The notes: a model not told the origin generated them from the letters alone. 64,000 nucleotides of DNA from DASWOJ01 sp964242415 (GCA_964242415.1 CAXTAT010000004.1:1-64000), one strand, 5' to 3'; shown: positions 33,406 to 42,171, counted from the first letter of the stretch. Made by a program: numbers and translations.

Positions 33406-34524
33406 ATGATCTATCTCGGACGCACGACACGCCGTGGGCTGATGGCGGGGGTGGGCGCCGCCGCCGCGCTCGGCGCCGCGGGACGGCCGGCGTCTGCCGC
33501 GCCGAAGGAGGTCACGGTCGGCTTCATCTATGTCGGGCCGCGCGACGACTATGGGTATAACCAGGCCCATGCCGAGGGCGCGGCGGCGATCAAGGCCATG
33601 CCGGGCATCAAGGTGATCGAGGAGGAGCGGGTCGCCGAGACCGATGATGTCGAGAAGACCATGCAGAGCATGATCCAGCTCGACGGCGCATCGCTGCTGT
33701 TCCCGACCAGCTTCGGCTACTTCGATCCCTACATGCTGCGCCAGGCCCGGAAGTATCCGCAGGTGCAGTTCCGCCACTGCGGCGGGTTGTGGGACAAGGC
33801 GAAGCACCCGATGAACGCCGGGTCGTACTTCGGCTATATCGGCATGGGCCAGTACCTGAACGGCATCGTCGCCGCCCACGTCAGCAAGACGAAGAAGCTG
33901 GGGTTCGTCGCCGCCAAGCCGATCCCGCAAGTGCTGATCAACATTAACAGCTTCACGATGGGCGCGCGGTCGGTGGACCCCAGCATCACCACGTCCGTCA
34001 TCTTCACCGGGGACTGGTCCATGCCGGTCAAGGAGGCGGAGGCCACGAACGCGCTGATCGACGGGGGCGCGGACGTGATCACCTGCCACGTCGATGGACC
34101 GAAGGTCGTGGTGCAGACCACCGAGGGGCGTGGCGCCTACACCTGCGGCTACCATGCCAACCAGGCCGCGCTGGCGCCCAAGGGCTACCTGACTGGCGCC
34201 GAGTGGGATTGGGCGACGGTGTACAAAATGTATGCGGCCAAGGCCCAGGCTGGCGAGCCATTGCCCAACTTCACCCGCGGCGGCTTGTCGGACGGCTTCA
34301 TCAAGATGTCCGCCTACGGCCCGGCGGTCCCCGAGGCCGCGCGGGTGCGGGCCGATGCCGTCAAGGCCGAGATCCTCAAGGGCGGCTTTGCCGTGTTCAA
34401 GGGGCCACTGATGGACAACAAGGGCAAGCAGGCGGTCGCCGCCGGCGTCGCCTACCCGGAGACAGCCATCGAGCTGGAGTCGATGAACTGGCTGGTCGAG
34501 GGGGTGAACGGCTCGGTTGCCTGA
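33406..34524 (+). CDS. BMP-family ABC transporter solute-binding protein
   Basis: A 372-residue basic membrane protein (PnrA/Med-like) with a twin-arginine-like N terminus (GRTTRRGLMAG then an Ala-rich helix, ending ASA). The mature part begins KEVTVGFIYVGPRDDYGYNQAHAEG, the family hallmark, with conserved LLFPTSFGYFDPYML and GADVITCHVDG. This family binds nucleosides, purines or ureides. The GGGAGG ribosome-binding site is seven bases upstream. Two permeases follow at once, then a formamidase, an ATPase and a cyclic amide hydrolase, pointing to uptake of a nitrogen-rich ring compound. Confidence 0.9.
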   Translation: MIYLGRTTRRGLMAGVGAAAALGAAGRPASAAPKEVTVGFIYVGPRDDYGYNQAHAEGAAAIKAMPGIKVIEEERVAETDDVEKTMQSMIQLDGASLLFPTSFGYFDPYMLRQARKYPQVQFRHCGGLWDKAKHPMNAGSYFGYIGMGQYLNGIVAAHVSKTKKLGFVAAKPIPQVLININSFTMGARSVDPSITTSVIFTGDWSMPVKEAEATNALIDGGADVITCHVDGPKVVVQTTEGRGAYTCGYHANQAALAPKGYLTGAEWDWATVYKMYAAKAQAGEPLPNFTRGGLSDGFIKMSAYGPAVPEAARVRADAVKAEILKGGFAVFKGPLMDNKGKQAVAAGVAYPETAIELESMNWLVEGVNGSVA

Positions 34525-34543
34525 CACGGCGCCCGATAACGCA

Positions 34544-35662
34544 ATGAGTGTGACCGGCCCTGTCCTGGCGGCCCGGGCTGTGCTGCCGGCGTCCGACCGC
34601 ACCTACCGGCTGCGCCGGGTGCTGGAGGCCGGGCTGGTTCCGTCGCTGGCGGTCGCGGCGGCCATGGTGCTGTTCTGCGGCTTCCTGCTCACGCTTGGCC
34701 GGTCGCCGCCGGACTTTTTCGCGCTGGTGTGGACCGGCGCGTTCGGAAGCTGGTTCTCGGTGCAGAACACGCTGGCGCGGGCGGCGCCGTTGGTGCTGAC
34801 GGCATTGTGCGTCGCGGTCCCGGCGCAACTCGGCCTCATCATCATCGGCGGGGAGGGTGCGCTGGTGCTGGGTGGCCTGGCCGCGACCTGCGCCGCCCTG
34901 CCGCTCGGCGCCGCGCCGCCGGGTGTCGCGCTGGGCGCGATGGCGTTGGCCGCTGCCGCCACCGGCGCCGCCTGGATCGGCCTGGCCGGGGTGCTGCGGG
35001 CACGGCGCGGGATCAACGAGACCATCGCCAGCCTGATCCTCGCCTACATCGCCATCGCGGTGTTCAACCAACTGGTCGAGGGGCCGCTGCGTGACCCGGC
35101 CAGCCTCAACAAGCCATCCAGCTTTCCCATCCCGGACGGCGCGGTGCTGCCGATGCTGCCGGGGCTGGACGTGCATCCCGGGATCGCGGTGGGCGTGGTG
35201 GCTTGCGTGCTGTGCTGGGTGCTGATCCGCCGCACCCCGCTCGGCTTCGCGGCGCGCGTGACCGGCGGCAACGTGCGCGCCGCCCAGTTGCAGGGCCTGC
35301 CCGTGGCGCGGCTGATGGTGGGCGCCTGCGCGCTGGGCGGGGCGCTGGCGGGGCTGGCCGGCATGATCGAGGTGGCGGCCGTGCACGGGCGGGCGAACGC
35401 GTCGCTGAACGCGGGCTATGGCTATTCCGGGATACTGATCGCCTTCCTGGCCCGGCAGAACCCCCTGGCCATCCCGCCGATGGCGGTGCTGCTGGGCGGC
35501 ATCGGCGCCGCCAGCGGGCTGCTGCAGCGCCGGATGGGCCTGCCGGATGCGACGGTGCTGGTGCTGCAGGGCATGATCTTCGTCGCCATCCTGGCCAGCG
35601 AGACCCTATATGGCCGGCTGCGGTGGTTCCAGCCCCGGGCTGCCCCGGGCGGCGCGGCATGA
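34544..35662 (+). CDS. ABC transporter permease, BMP/simple-sugar type (first)
   Basis: A 372-residue inner-membrane permease (BPD_transp_2) with about 9 helices. IIIGGEGALVLGGLAAT and the RRGINETIASLILAYIAI segment are the conserved core of YufP-like subunits; AGLAGMIEVAAVHGRAN and GYGYSGILIAFLARQNP come near the end. ATG 34544 was chosen, although a TTG at 34517 overlapping the previous stop is possible and would add nine residues. It overlaps the second permease start (ATGA). Confidence 0.88.
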   Translation: MSVTGPVLAARAVLPASDRTYRLRRVLEAGLVPSLAVAAAMVLFCGFLLTLGRSPPDFFALVWTGAFGSWFSVQNTLARAAPLVLTALCVAVPAQLGLIIIGGEGALVLGGLAATCAALPLGAAPPGVALGAMALAAAATGAAWIGLAGVLRARRGINETIASLILAYIAIAVFNQLVEGPLRDPASLNKPSSFPIPDGAVLPMLPGLDVHPGIAVGVVACVLCWVLIRRTPLGFAARVTGGNVRAAQLQGLPVARLMVGACALGGALAGLAGMIEVAAVHGRANASLNAGYGYSGILIAFLARQNPLAIPPMAVLLGGIGAASGLLQRRMGLPDATVLVLQGMIFVAILASETLYGRLRWFQPRAAPGGAA

Positions 35663-36573
35663 ACGGGCTGCAGGCGGTGGCCGTCGCGATGCTCGCCGGG
35701 TCGCTGCGCGTGTCCACGCCGTTCCTGTTCGTCAGCCTGGGCGAGTGCCTGACCGAGCGTGCGGGACGCATCAACCTGGGCAACGAGGGCGTGCTGGTGC
35801 TGGGCGCCATGGCCGCCTATGCCGTGTCCTATCATACCGGCAGCCCGTGGCTGGGCGTCCTGGCCGCCGCTGCCGCGGGCGCCGTGCTGGGCGGCCTGCA
35901 TGGCCTGGCCTGCGCGCTGACGCGGGTGAACGACGTGGCGATGGGCATCGCGATCCTGCTGGTCGGGAACGGCATCGCGTTCTTCTTCGGCAAGCCCTAC
36001 GTGCAGCCCAGCGCGCCTGGGCTGCCGGGCATCGCGTTCGGCGCATGGTCGGGCGTCCCGCAGGTCCGCAGCGCGCTGCTGGTCAGCCCGCTGTTCATCC
36101 TGGGCGTCCTGGCCGCGTTCGCGATGGCGTGGATGTTCCGCGCGACCCGGGTGGGGCTGCGGCTGCGCATCGTGGGCGACAGCGTGGACGCCGCACGGGC
36201 GCTGGGGCTGGGCATCAACCGCATCCGCCTGATGGCCACCATGGCCGGCAGCGCGTTGGCCGGCGTGGGGGGCGCGTTCCTGAGCCTCGTGTATCCCGGA
36301 AGCTGGAACGAGAGCCTGTCGTCGGGCCAGGGGCTGATGGCGATCGCGCTGGTGGTGTTCGCGCGGTGGAACCCGGTCGGTTGCCTCGGTGCGGCGATGC
36401 TGTTCGGCGCGGCCGGCGCGCTTGGCCCGTCGTTGCAGACGGTCGGGTTCACCAGCTACTACTACTTGTTCTATGCCGCGCCGTTCGTCATGACGCTTGC
36501 CATCCTGGTCGCCACCGTGCGCCCGGGCCGTGCGGTGCGCGGGATGCCGGGGGAGCTTTCCATCGCACGCTGA
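35659..36573 (+). CDS. ABC transporter permease, BMP/simple-sugar type (second)
   Basis: A 304-residue permease of the YufQ-like group. The N-terminal TPFLFVSLGECLTERAGRINLGNEG motif is characteristic, followed by VNDVAMGIAILLVGNG and a coupling segment VGDSVDAARALGLGINRI. It overlaps the first permease by 4 bases and the two form the membrane channel. The cognate ATPase gene is displaced about 1.4 kb downstream, beyond a formamidase gene and a pseudogene. Confidence 0.88.
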   Translation: MNGLQAVAVAMLAGSLRVSTPFLFVSLGECLTERAGRINLGNEGVLVLGAMAAYAVSYHTGSPWLGVLAAAAAGAVLGGLHGLACALTRVNDVAMGIAILLVGNGIAFFFGKPYVQPSAPGLPGIAFGAWSGVPQVRSALLVSPLFILGVLAAFAMAWMFRATRVGLRLRIVGDSVDAARALGLGINRIRLMATMAGSALAGVGGAFLSLVYPGSWNESLSSGQGLMAIALVVFARWNPVGCLGAAMLFGAAGALGPSLQTVGFTSYYYLFYAAPFVMTLAILVATVRPGRAVRGMPGELSIAR

Positions 36574-36584
36574 TCGCAACATGC

Positions 36585-36605
36585 TGACCAGATTACGTGA
36601 CCAGA
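36585..36605 (+). promoter_or_regulatory. Direct repeat upstream of the formamidase gene
   Basis: TGACCAGA occurs at 36585-36592 and 36598-36605, a 13-base period, in the short gap before the formamidase ribosome-binding site (AAAGGAG). Direct repeats in this position can bind a regulator and may give the gene its own control. Only the repeat itself is observed. Confidence 0.3.
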
Positions 36606-36624
36606 ATTTGTGAAAGGAGCTGAC

Positions 36625-37626
36625 ATGAACGGGCTGGGCGGGTTGAATCCATCGCCGAACGGGGTGGTGCTGGGGCTGGTGCAGCTTACGCTGCCGGTCA
36701 TCGAGACGCGGGCCGACATCGCCCGGCAGACCCAGCGCATCACCGCCATGGTCGCCAAGGCGCGGCGGAACATGGCGTCGCTCGACCTGGTGGTGTTTCC
36801 CGAATACGCGCTGCACGGCCTGTCGATGGACGTGCGCGACGAGGTGACATGCGACCTGGACGGGCCGGAGGTCGGCGCGATGCGCCAGGCTTGCGTGGAC
36901 AACAAGGTCTGGGGCTGCTTCAGCATCATGGAGCGCAACCCCGGCGGGATGCCCTGGAACAGCGGCATCATCGTGTCCGACACGGGGGAGATCAGGCTGT
37001 ACTACCGCAAGATGCACCCCTGGGTGCCGGTCGAGCCTTGGGAGCCGGGCAACCTCGGCATCCCCGTCATCGAGGGGCCGCGCGGCGTGAAGCTGTCGCT
37101 GATCATCTGCCACGACGGCATGTTCCCGGAGATGGCGCGGGAGGCCGCATATCGCGGCGCGGAGGTGATGCTGCGGACGGCCGGCTACACGGCGCCGATC
37201 CGGGACGCCTGGCGGTTCACCAACCAGTCCAACGCCTTCTGCAACCTGATGATCACGGCCAGCGTGTGCATGTGCGGCAGCGATGGCACATTCGACTCCA
37301 TGGGGGAGGCGATGGTGTGCAACTTCGACGGCGCCATCATCGCCCATGGCGAGGGCGCGCGGGCGGACGAGATCATCACCGCCGAGGTCCGCCCGGACCT
37401 GGTGCGGGAGGCGCGGGCGGGCTGGGGGGTGGAGAACAACCCCTACCAGTTCGGGCACCGCGGCTACTCGGCCGTGGCGGGCGGGGCGACTGACTGCCCC
37501 TACACGTACATGCACGACCTGGCGGCAGGCCGCTACCGCCTGCCGTGGGAGGCGGACGTGAAGGTGACGGACGGCACGGGCTGCGGCCTGCCGGCGCCGC
37601 GGCGGCTGCTGAAGGCGGCCGAGTAG
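36625..37626 (+). CDS. amiF: Formamidase, nitrilase superfamily
   Basis: A 333-residue carbon-nitrogen hydrolase. The Glu-Lys-Cys triad is Glu60 (LVVFPEYALHG), Lys129 (YYRKMHPWVP) and Cys162 (LIICHDGMFPE). The N terminus MNGLGGLNPSPNGVVLGLVQL and overall length match AmiF-type formamidases (EC 3.5.1.49), which convert formamide to formate and ammonia. An AAAGGAG ribosome-binding site precedes the ATG. It is inserted between the permease and ATPase genes of the BMP importer. This is a second formamidase in the window, of a fold unrelated to the FmdA-type enzyme at 29-30 kb. Confidence 0.85.
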   Translation: MNGLGGLNPSPNGVVLGLVQLTLPVIETRADIARQTQRITAMVAKARRNMASLDLVVFPEYALHGLSMDVRDEVTCDLDGPEVGAMRQACVDNKVWGCFSIMERNPGGMPWNSGIIVSDTGEIRLYYRKMHPWVPVEPWEPGNLGIPVIEGPRGVKLSLIICHDGMFPEMAREAAYRGAEVMLRTAGYTAPIRDAWRFTNQSNAFCNLMITASVCMCGSDGTFDSMGEAMVCNFDGAIIAHGEGARADEIITAEVRPDLVREARAGWGVENNPYQFGHRGYSAVAGGATDCPYTYMHDLAAGRYRLPWEADVKVTDGTGCGLPAPRRLLKAAE

Positions 37627-37635
37627 CCCTGCCGC

Positions 37636-37949
37636 GTGATCCCCGCCACGCCCTGGCCCCATGACGGCGACCTGTCCGGCACCGTGCTGATGGTCGTAGA
37701 CAGGCAGGCCGAGTTCTGCGCGCTCGCGGCAAACGCACTCTCGTGCTGACCGGCATCACGGCGGACGTTTGCCCCCACGCCACCATGCGTGAGGCCGACG
37801 ACCGTGGCTTCGGGTGCCTGCTGCCGTCCGATCGCTGCGGCGCGACCGACGCCGGCAACCACCGCGCGGCGCTTGCAATGGTGCCGATGCAGGGTGGGGT
37901 GTCCGGCGCCGTTACGGACGCCGCGACGTTCCTGGGGGCACCGCCATGA
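37636..37949 (+). pseudogene. Internally deleted biuret hydrolase-like isochorismatase gene
   Basis: The first part, from a GTG at 37636, reads TPWPHDGDLSGTVLMVVDRQAEFC and stops soon after. The second, in another frame from about 37743, reads LTGITADVCPHATMREADDRGF and runs to a TGA at 37949. These are the two ends of an isochorismatase-fold hydrolase closely resembling the intact gene at 22566-23285; the central 100 or so residues with the catalytic Lys are missing. The catalytic Cys region is preserved. Its final TGA overlaps the ATG of the ABC ATPase, showing that it was once a normal member of this operon. Confidence 0.8.
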
Positions 37950-39478
37950 CGGCCATCGGGGTCGAGGCGGTGGGGGTCGGCAAGCGCTTCGGCGCCTTTG
38001 CCGCCCTGCACGGCATCGACATGCTGGTGCGGCCCGGCACGGTGCATGGGCTGCTGGGGGAGAACGGTGCCGGCAAGTCCACGCTGGTCAAGTGCCTGCT
38101 CGGCTACTACCGGGCCGATGAGGGGGCGTTCCTGGTCGATGGGCAGGAGGTCGCCATCGCCGGCCCGGCCGACGCCGGGGCGCTGGGGCTGGGCATGGTC
38201 TATCAGCATTTCACCCTGGTGCCGTCCATGACGGTCGGGGAAAACCTGGTGATCGCCCGCGCCCATGTCCCGGCCGTCATCAACTGGCGGCGGGAACAGG
38301 CGGAGCTGGCCGCGTTCATGGCCGGCATGCCGTTCCAGGTCAGGCTGGACGCGGTGGTCGGCACCCTGTCGGCCGGGGAGCGGCAGAAGGCCGAGATCCT
38401 GAAGCAGCTTTACCTGCAACGGCGCTTGCTGGTGCTGGACGAGCCGACATCCGTGCTGACCCCGCAGGAGGCGGAGGCGATGCTGGGCGTCATGCAGGGC
38501 CTGGCGCATGGCGGGACCGCGACGGTCGTGGTCATCACGCACAAGCTGTCGGACGTGATGCGGTTCACCGACGAGGTGACGGTGCTGCGGCGTGGCCGCG
38601 TGGCGGGCCGGGGCGCCACGTCCGGGCTGGGCCGCGGCGACCTGACCGCGATGATGATCGGCGAGCCGCATGCCCCGCCCCGGCCGGAGCGGCGCACCGT
38701 TGCCGGGACGGGTGCGGAGCCGGCTGTGCGCCTGTCCATCCGTGCGCTGCGGACGGCGGACGACGTGGGCCGCCCCGGCCTGGACATCGCCGCGCTGGAG
38801 GTGCGGGCGCATGAGGTGGTTGGCGTGGCCGGGGTGTCCGGCAATGGCCAGAAGGAGTTGCTGGAGGTGCTGGGCGGCCAGCGCCCGGCGGCTGCAGGGA
38901 GGGTGGAGGTGGAGGGCACCCCCTATGCCGCGGCGCGCCGGCAGTCGCAGGCGCTGCGCGTGCGGGTGCTGCCGGAGGAGCCGCTGCGCAACGGCTGCGT
39001 TCCCGGCATGTCGGTGACGGACAACCTGAACCTGCGTGAGTTCGACCGGGATGGGCAGGGCAGGGCCGCCCACCCGCGGCGCTGGCTGGATTTCGGCGAC
39101 ATGCGGCGCCGTGCGGCGCGGATGATCACCGGCTATGGCATCCGCGCGCCGACGCCCGATGCGGCCATCGGCGTGCTGTCGGGCGGCAATGTCCAGCGTT
39201 GCGTGCTGGCGCGGGAGCTGGATGGGGAGGTCGCGCTGCTGATCGTCGCCAACCCCTGCTTCGGGCTGGACGTGAAGGCGGTGGCGGAGGTGCGGGCGCG
39301 CCTGATGGCGGCGCGCAACGCCGGGACGGCCATCCTGATGGTCAGCGAGGACCTGGAGGAGATACTGGAGTTGTCCGACCGCATTGTGGTCATGCGGAAC
39401 GGACGCATCGTGCATGAGGCGCCGGCCGCCGGGGCGGATGCGAAGGTCATCGGCGCGCACATGCTGGACGCGCATTGA
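37946..39478 (+). CDS. ABC transporter ATP-binding protein, two-domain BMP/simple-sugar type
   Basis: A 510-residue protein with two ATPase domains. Domain 1: Walker A GENGAGKST, signature LSAGERQKAEI, Walker B LLVLDEPTSVL. Domain 2 has the degenerate Walker A usual for this family (GVSGNGQKELLE), signature LSGGNVQRCVLAREL, and an altered Walker B region (VANPCFGLDVKA instead of the usual PTRGLD). It energises the two permeases encoded upstream. The start at 37946 overlaps the stop codon of the deleted hydrolase gene (ATGA). Confidence 0.9.
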   Translation: MTAIGVEAVGVGKRFGAFAALHGIDMLVRPGTVHGLLGENGAGKSTLVKCLLGYYRADEGAFLVDGQEVAIAGPADAGALGLGMVYQHFTLVPSMTVGENLVIARAHVPAVINWRREQAELAAFMAGMPFQVRLDAVVGTLSAGERQKAEILKQLYLQRRLLVLDEPTSVLTPQEAEAMLGVMQGLAHGGTATVVVITHKLSDVMRFTDEVTVLRRGRVAGRGATSGLGRGDLTAMMIGEPHAPPRPERRTVAGTGAEPAVRLSIRALRTADDVGRPGLDIAALEVRAHEVVGVAGVSGNGQKELLEVLGGQRPAAAGRVEVEGTPYAAARRQSQALRVRVLPEEPLRNGCVPGMSVTDNLNLREFDRDGQGRAAHPRRWLDFGDMRRRAARMITGYGIRAPTPDAAIGVLSGGNVQRCVLARELDGEVALLIVANPCFGLDVKAVAEVRARLMAARNAGTAILMVSEDLEEILELSDRIVVMRNGRIVHEAPAAGADAKVIGAHMLDAH

Positions 39479-39488
39479 AGGGCCGTCG

Positions 39489-40598
39489 ATGACCGATGAA
39501 GTATTGGTCCACCGCGTGCCCATGCGGCATCCCGGCGATACCGCGGGCATCGCCGGGCTGATCGACGATGGCGAGATCGATGCCGGGCGCATCCTGGCGG
39601 TGCTCGGCAAGACCGAGGGCAACGGCTGCGTCAACGACCATACGCGCGGCTATGCCGTGCTGGCGCTGCAGGTGATGCTGGGGGAGCGGCTCGGCCTGTC
39701 GCGGGACGAGGTCTCGGACCGGGTGGCGATGGTCATGTCTGGCGGGACGGAGGGCGCACTGTCCCCGCATTTCACGGTGTTCTCGACGCGGACGGCCGGG
39801 TGCTCGCTGGCAGGCGGCAGTGCGCTTGCCCTTGGCATCGCACATACCCGCGTCTTCCTGCCGGAGGAGCTTGGCCGCATGGCGCAGGTGGAGGCAACGC
39901 GGGACGCAGTGCGCCAGGCCATGCAAAGCGCGCTGATCGGTGATCAGAGGGATGTCCATTTCGTCCAGGTGAAGTGCCCGCTGCTGACAGCCGAGCGTAT
40001 GGCGGACGCGCAACGGCGTGGGGCGGCGGCGGTGACGGGGGATACCTATGCGTCGATGGCCTACTCGCGCGGCTCGTCGGCGCTTGGCGTCGCGCTGGCG
40101 TTGGAGGAAGCGGAGCGCGACGCCGTGTCGGACGCGACCGTGCTGGGCGACCTGCGGGTCTGGTCCGGCCGGGCCAGCGCATCGGCCGGTGTGGAGCTGA
40201 TGCGCAACGAGGTGCTCGTGCTTGGCAACAGCCCGGCCTGGGGCGGGCAGCTTCGCATCGCGCACGGCGTCATGGCCGACAGCATAGACCTGGATGCCGT
40301 CCTGGCCGTCGTGCAGGCGCTGGGCTTCCGCGGTGCAGGGCAGCTTCCCGATACGCAGCGCAGGCGCGTTCGAGCCGTGCTGGCAAAGGCCGATCCCGGC
40401 AGCAGCGGCGAGGTTCGGGGCATGCGGCACACTATGCTGGACGACAGCGACATCAATGCCACCCGCCACGCGCGCGCCGTGGTCGGCGGCGTGGTGGCCG
40501 CCGCCGTGGGCATGACGGATCTGTTCATCTCAGGCGGGGCCGAGCACCAGGGGCCGGATGGCGGCGGGCCGGTGGCGATCATTGCTGACGTGGGTTAA
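39489..40598 (+). CDS. Ring-opening cyclic amide hydrolase (barbiturase/cyanuric acid hydrolase family)
   Basis: A 369-residue member of the rare AtzD/TrzD/barbiturase family, which hydrolyses cyanuric acid or barbituric acid rings. Family hallmarks are visible in each of the three repeats: VLGKTEGNGCVNDHTRGYA, VMSGGTEGALSPHFTVFS, GSSALGVALAL, and the C-terminal GGVVAAAVGMTDLFISGGAEHQGPDGGGP. Each repeat supplies a Ser-Lys pair. It follows the ABC ATPase by 10 bp and probably acts on the imported ring. The choice between barbiturase, cyanuric acid hydrolase and a related uncharacterised specificity cannot be made by eye. Confidence 0.85.
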   Translation: MTDEVLVHRVPMRHPGDTAGIAGLIDDGEIDAGRILAVLGKTEGNGCVNDHTRGYAVLALQVMLGERLGLSRDEVSDRVAMVMSGGTEGALSPHFTVFSTRTAGCSLAGGSALALGIAHTRVFLPEELGRMAQVEATRDAVRQAMQSALIGDQRDVHFVQVKCPLLTAERMADAQRRGAAAVTGDTYASMAYSRGSSALGVALALEEAERDAVSDATVLGDLRVWSGRASASAGVELMRNEVLVLGNSPAWGGQLRIAHGVMADSIDLDAVLAVVQALGFRGAGQLPDTQRRRVRAVLAKADPGSSGEVRGMRHTMLDDSDINATRHARAVVGGVVAAAVGMTDLFISGGAEHQGPDGGGPVAIIADVG

Positions 40599-40669
40599 CC
40601 GGGGACGCAGCGTGGCTGGCCTGTGATCGGGAACGGGGTGCGCGCACGGACCGGCGCCGGGCGGCCGCG

Positions 40670-40760
40670 GCGGACGTGGCTGCCCACGCGCTCAACCGCA
40701 TGCTGGAGCTGGGAGGCCCGACCTCTGTCCGCGTCGCCTGACCGCAGGCTGGGGCAACGC
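40670..40760 (+). repeat. Duplicated coding fragment, copy B
   Basis: The counterpart of the fragment at 10336-10425: it reads DVAAHALNRMLELGGP then VRVA and a TGA, in the same orientation. Third-position differences dominate. The rest of the 40599-40956 gap shows no gene or clear promoter. Confidence 0.5.
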
Positions 40761-40956
40761 TCCCTGGAGCTGGCCGTCCCGCACGACCCCGAGGTGCCGA
40801 TGCCTGAGAGGGTGGTCGAGCTGCTGGCCGGCATCGGCTCGGCCCGGCTCGCGGCACGGCTGGCGTGCCTCCCGGAGGCATCAGGGTCCCGTTGGTTTGG
40901 CTGCGGGGCGCTCCGGCGCTAGCGTGGCGGCAACGAACACGTTGGAGGACACCCGC

Positions 40957-42171
40957 ATGCCCATGAGCCGCCGCAGCCTGATCGCGGCCAGCGCCGCGCT
41001 GTCCGCTGTCCCGCTCGCGCGCCCGCGGGCGCAGGCTGCCGGCACGCTGCGCATCGGCGTGCTCACCGACCTGTCCGGCACCTACAGCGACACGTCCGGG
41101 CCGACCTCGGTGGCGTGCGCCCGGCAGGCGGTGCAGGACTTCGCCGGGTCACGCGGCCTGCGGGTCGAGGTCATCGAGGCCGACCACCAGAACAAGCCCG
41201 ATGTCGGCGCCGGCATCGCCCGGCAGTGGTTCGACCAGGGCGTGGACATGGTGACCGACGTGCCGAACTCGGCCGTGGCGCTGGCGGTCAAGACGATCGC
41301 GGTCGAGCGGGGCAAGGCCTACCTGAACACCGGGGCGGCCTCCACCGCGCTCACCGGCGCGGGCTGCACGCCGGCGACCGTCCACTGGGGTTACAACACC
41401 ACCATGCTCGCCCGCTCCGCCGCGGCGACGGTGCAGGCGGGCGGCCGGTCATGGTACTTCGTCGTCGCCGACTACGTGTTCGGCCGCGACCTGACGCAGC
41501 AGGCGACGGGGTTCATCGAGGCCGCTGGCGGCAAGGTGCTGGGTTCCGCCGCCTACCCGTTCCCGGCGACCACCGACTTCTCGGCCTTCCTGCTGGACGC
41601 GCAGGCCAGCGGCGCGGAGGTGATCGCGTTCGGCAACGCCGGCGGCGACACGGTCAACTGCATCAAGCAGGCGCACGAGTTCGGCCTGACCCGGGGCGGC
41701 GCCCGGCTGGCGGCGATGCTGGCGTTCATCCAGGTCATCAAGGCCGTGGGCTTGGAGACGGCGCAGGGCCTGCTGCTGACCGAGAGCTTCTACTGGGACC
41801 TGAACAGCCGCACCCGCGCCTTCATGGAGCGCATCCGGCCGAAGCTTGGCGGCAACTGGGTCAGCTCGGAGCAGGCGGGCACCTACGCGGCGACGCTGCA
41901 CTACCTGAAGGCCGCGGCCGACCTGGGCGTTGCGGCGGCGAAGGCGAGCGGCGCCGAGACGGTCGCGCGCATGAAGGCGATGCCGACCGACGACGACTGC
42001 TACGGCACGCTGCGCATCCGCGCCGACGGCCAGGCGCTGCACCCGGCCTACCTGTTCCAGGTCAAGGCGCCGGGCGAGAGCACGGGGCCGTGGGACCTGT
42101 ACAAGCTGATCTCCACCACGTCCGGCGAAGACGCCGCGCCGCCCATCGAGGGCTGCAAGCTGACCGGATAG
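40957..42171 (+). CDS. Orphan ABC solute-binding protein, Leu/Ile/Val-binding type
   Basis: A 404-residue periplasmic protein with a twin-arginine-like signal (MPMSRRSLIAASAALSAVP, cleavage near AQA at residue 27). LRIGVLTDLSGTYSDTSGP begins the type I binding fold, with YFVVADYVFGRDLTQQA, VIAFGNAGGDTVNCIKQA and a C-terminal CYGTLRIRADGQALHPAYLFQVK. GGAGG lies nine bases upstream of the ATG. No permease or ATPase gene adjoins it, so it either serves another importer or uses a distant one. The ligand is unknown. Confidence 0.88.
   Translation: MPMSRRSLIAASAALSAVPLARPRAQAAGTLRIGVLTDLSGTYSDTSGPTSVACARQAVQDFAGSRGLRVEVIEADHQNKPDVGAGIARQWFDQGVDMVTDVPNSAVALAVKTIAVERGKAYLNTGAASTALTGAGCTPATVHWGYNTTMLARSAAATVQAGGRSWYFVVADYVFGRDLTQQATGFIEAAGGKVLGSAAYPFPATTDFSAFLLDAQASGAEVIAFGNAGGDTVNCIKQAHEFGLTRGGARLAAMLAFIQVIKAVGLETAQGLLLTESFYWDLNSRTRAFMERIRPKLGGNWVSSEQAGTYAATLHYLKAAADLGVAAAKASGAETVARMKAMPTDDDCYGTLRIRADGQALHPAYLFQVKAPGESTGPWDLYKLISTTSGEDAAPPIEGCKLTG

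Noticed and set aside
37376..39634. A 752-codon open frame on the minus strand
   Set aside because: It runs antisense to the formamidase end, the hydrolase remnant and the ABC ATPase and has no recognisable fold.
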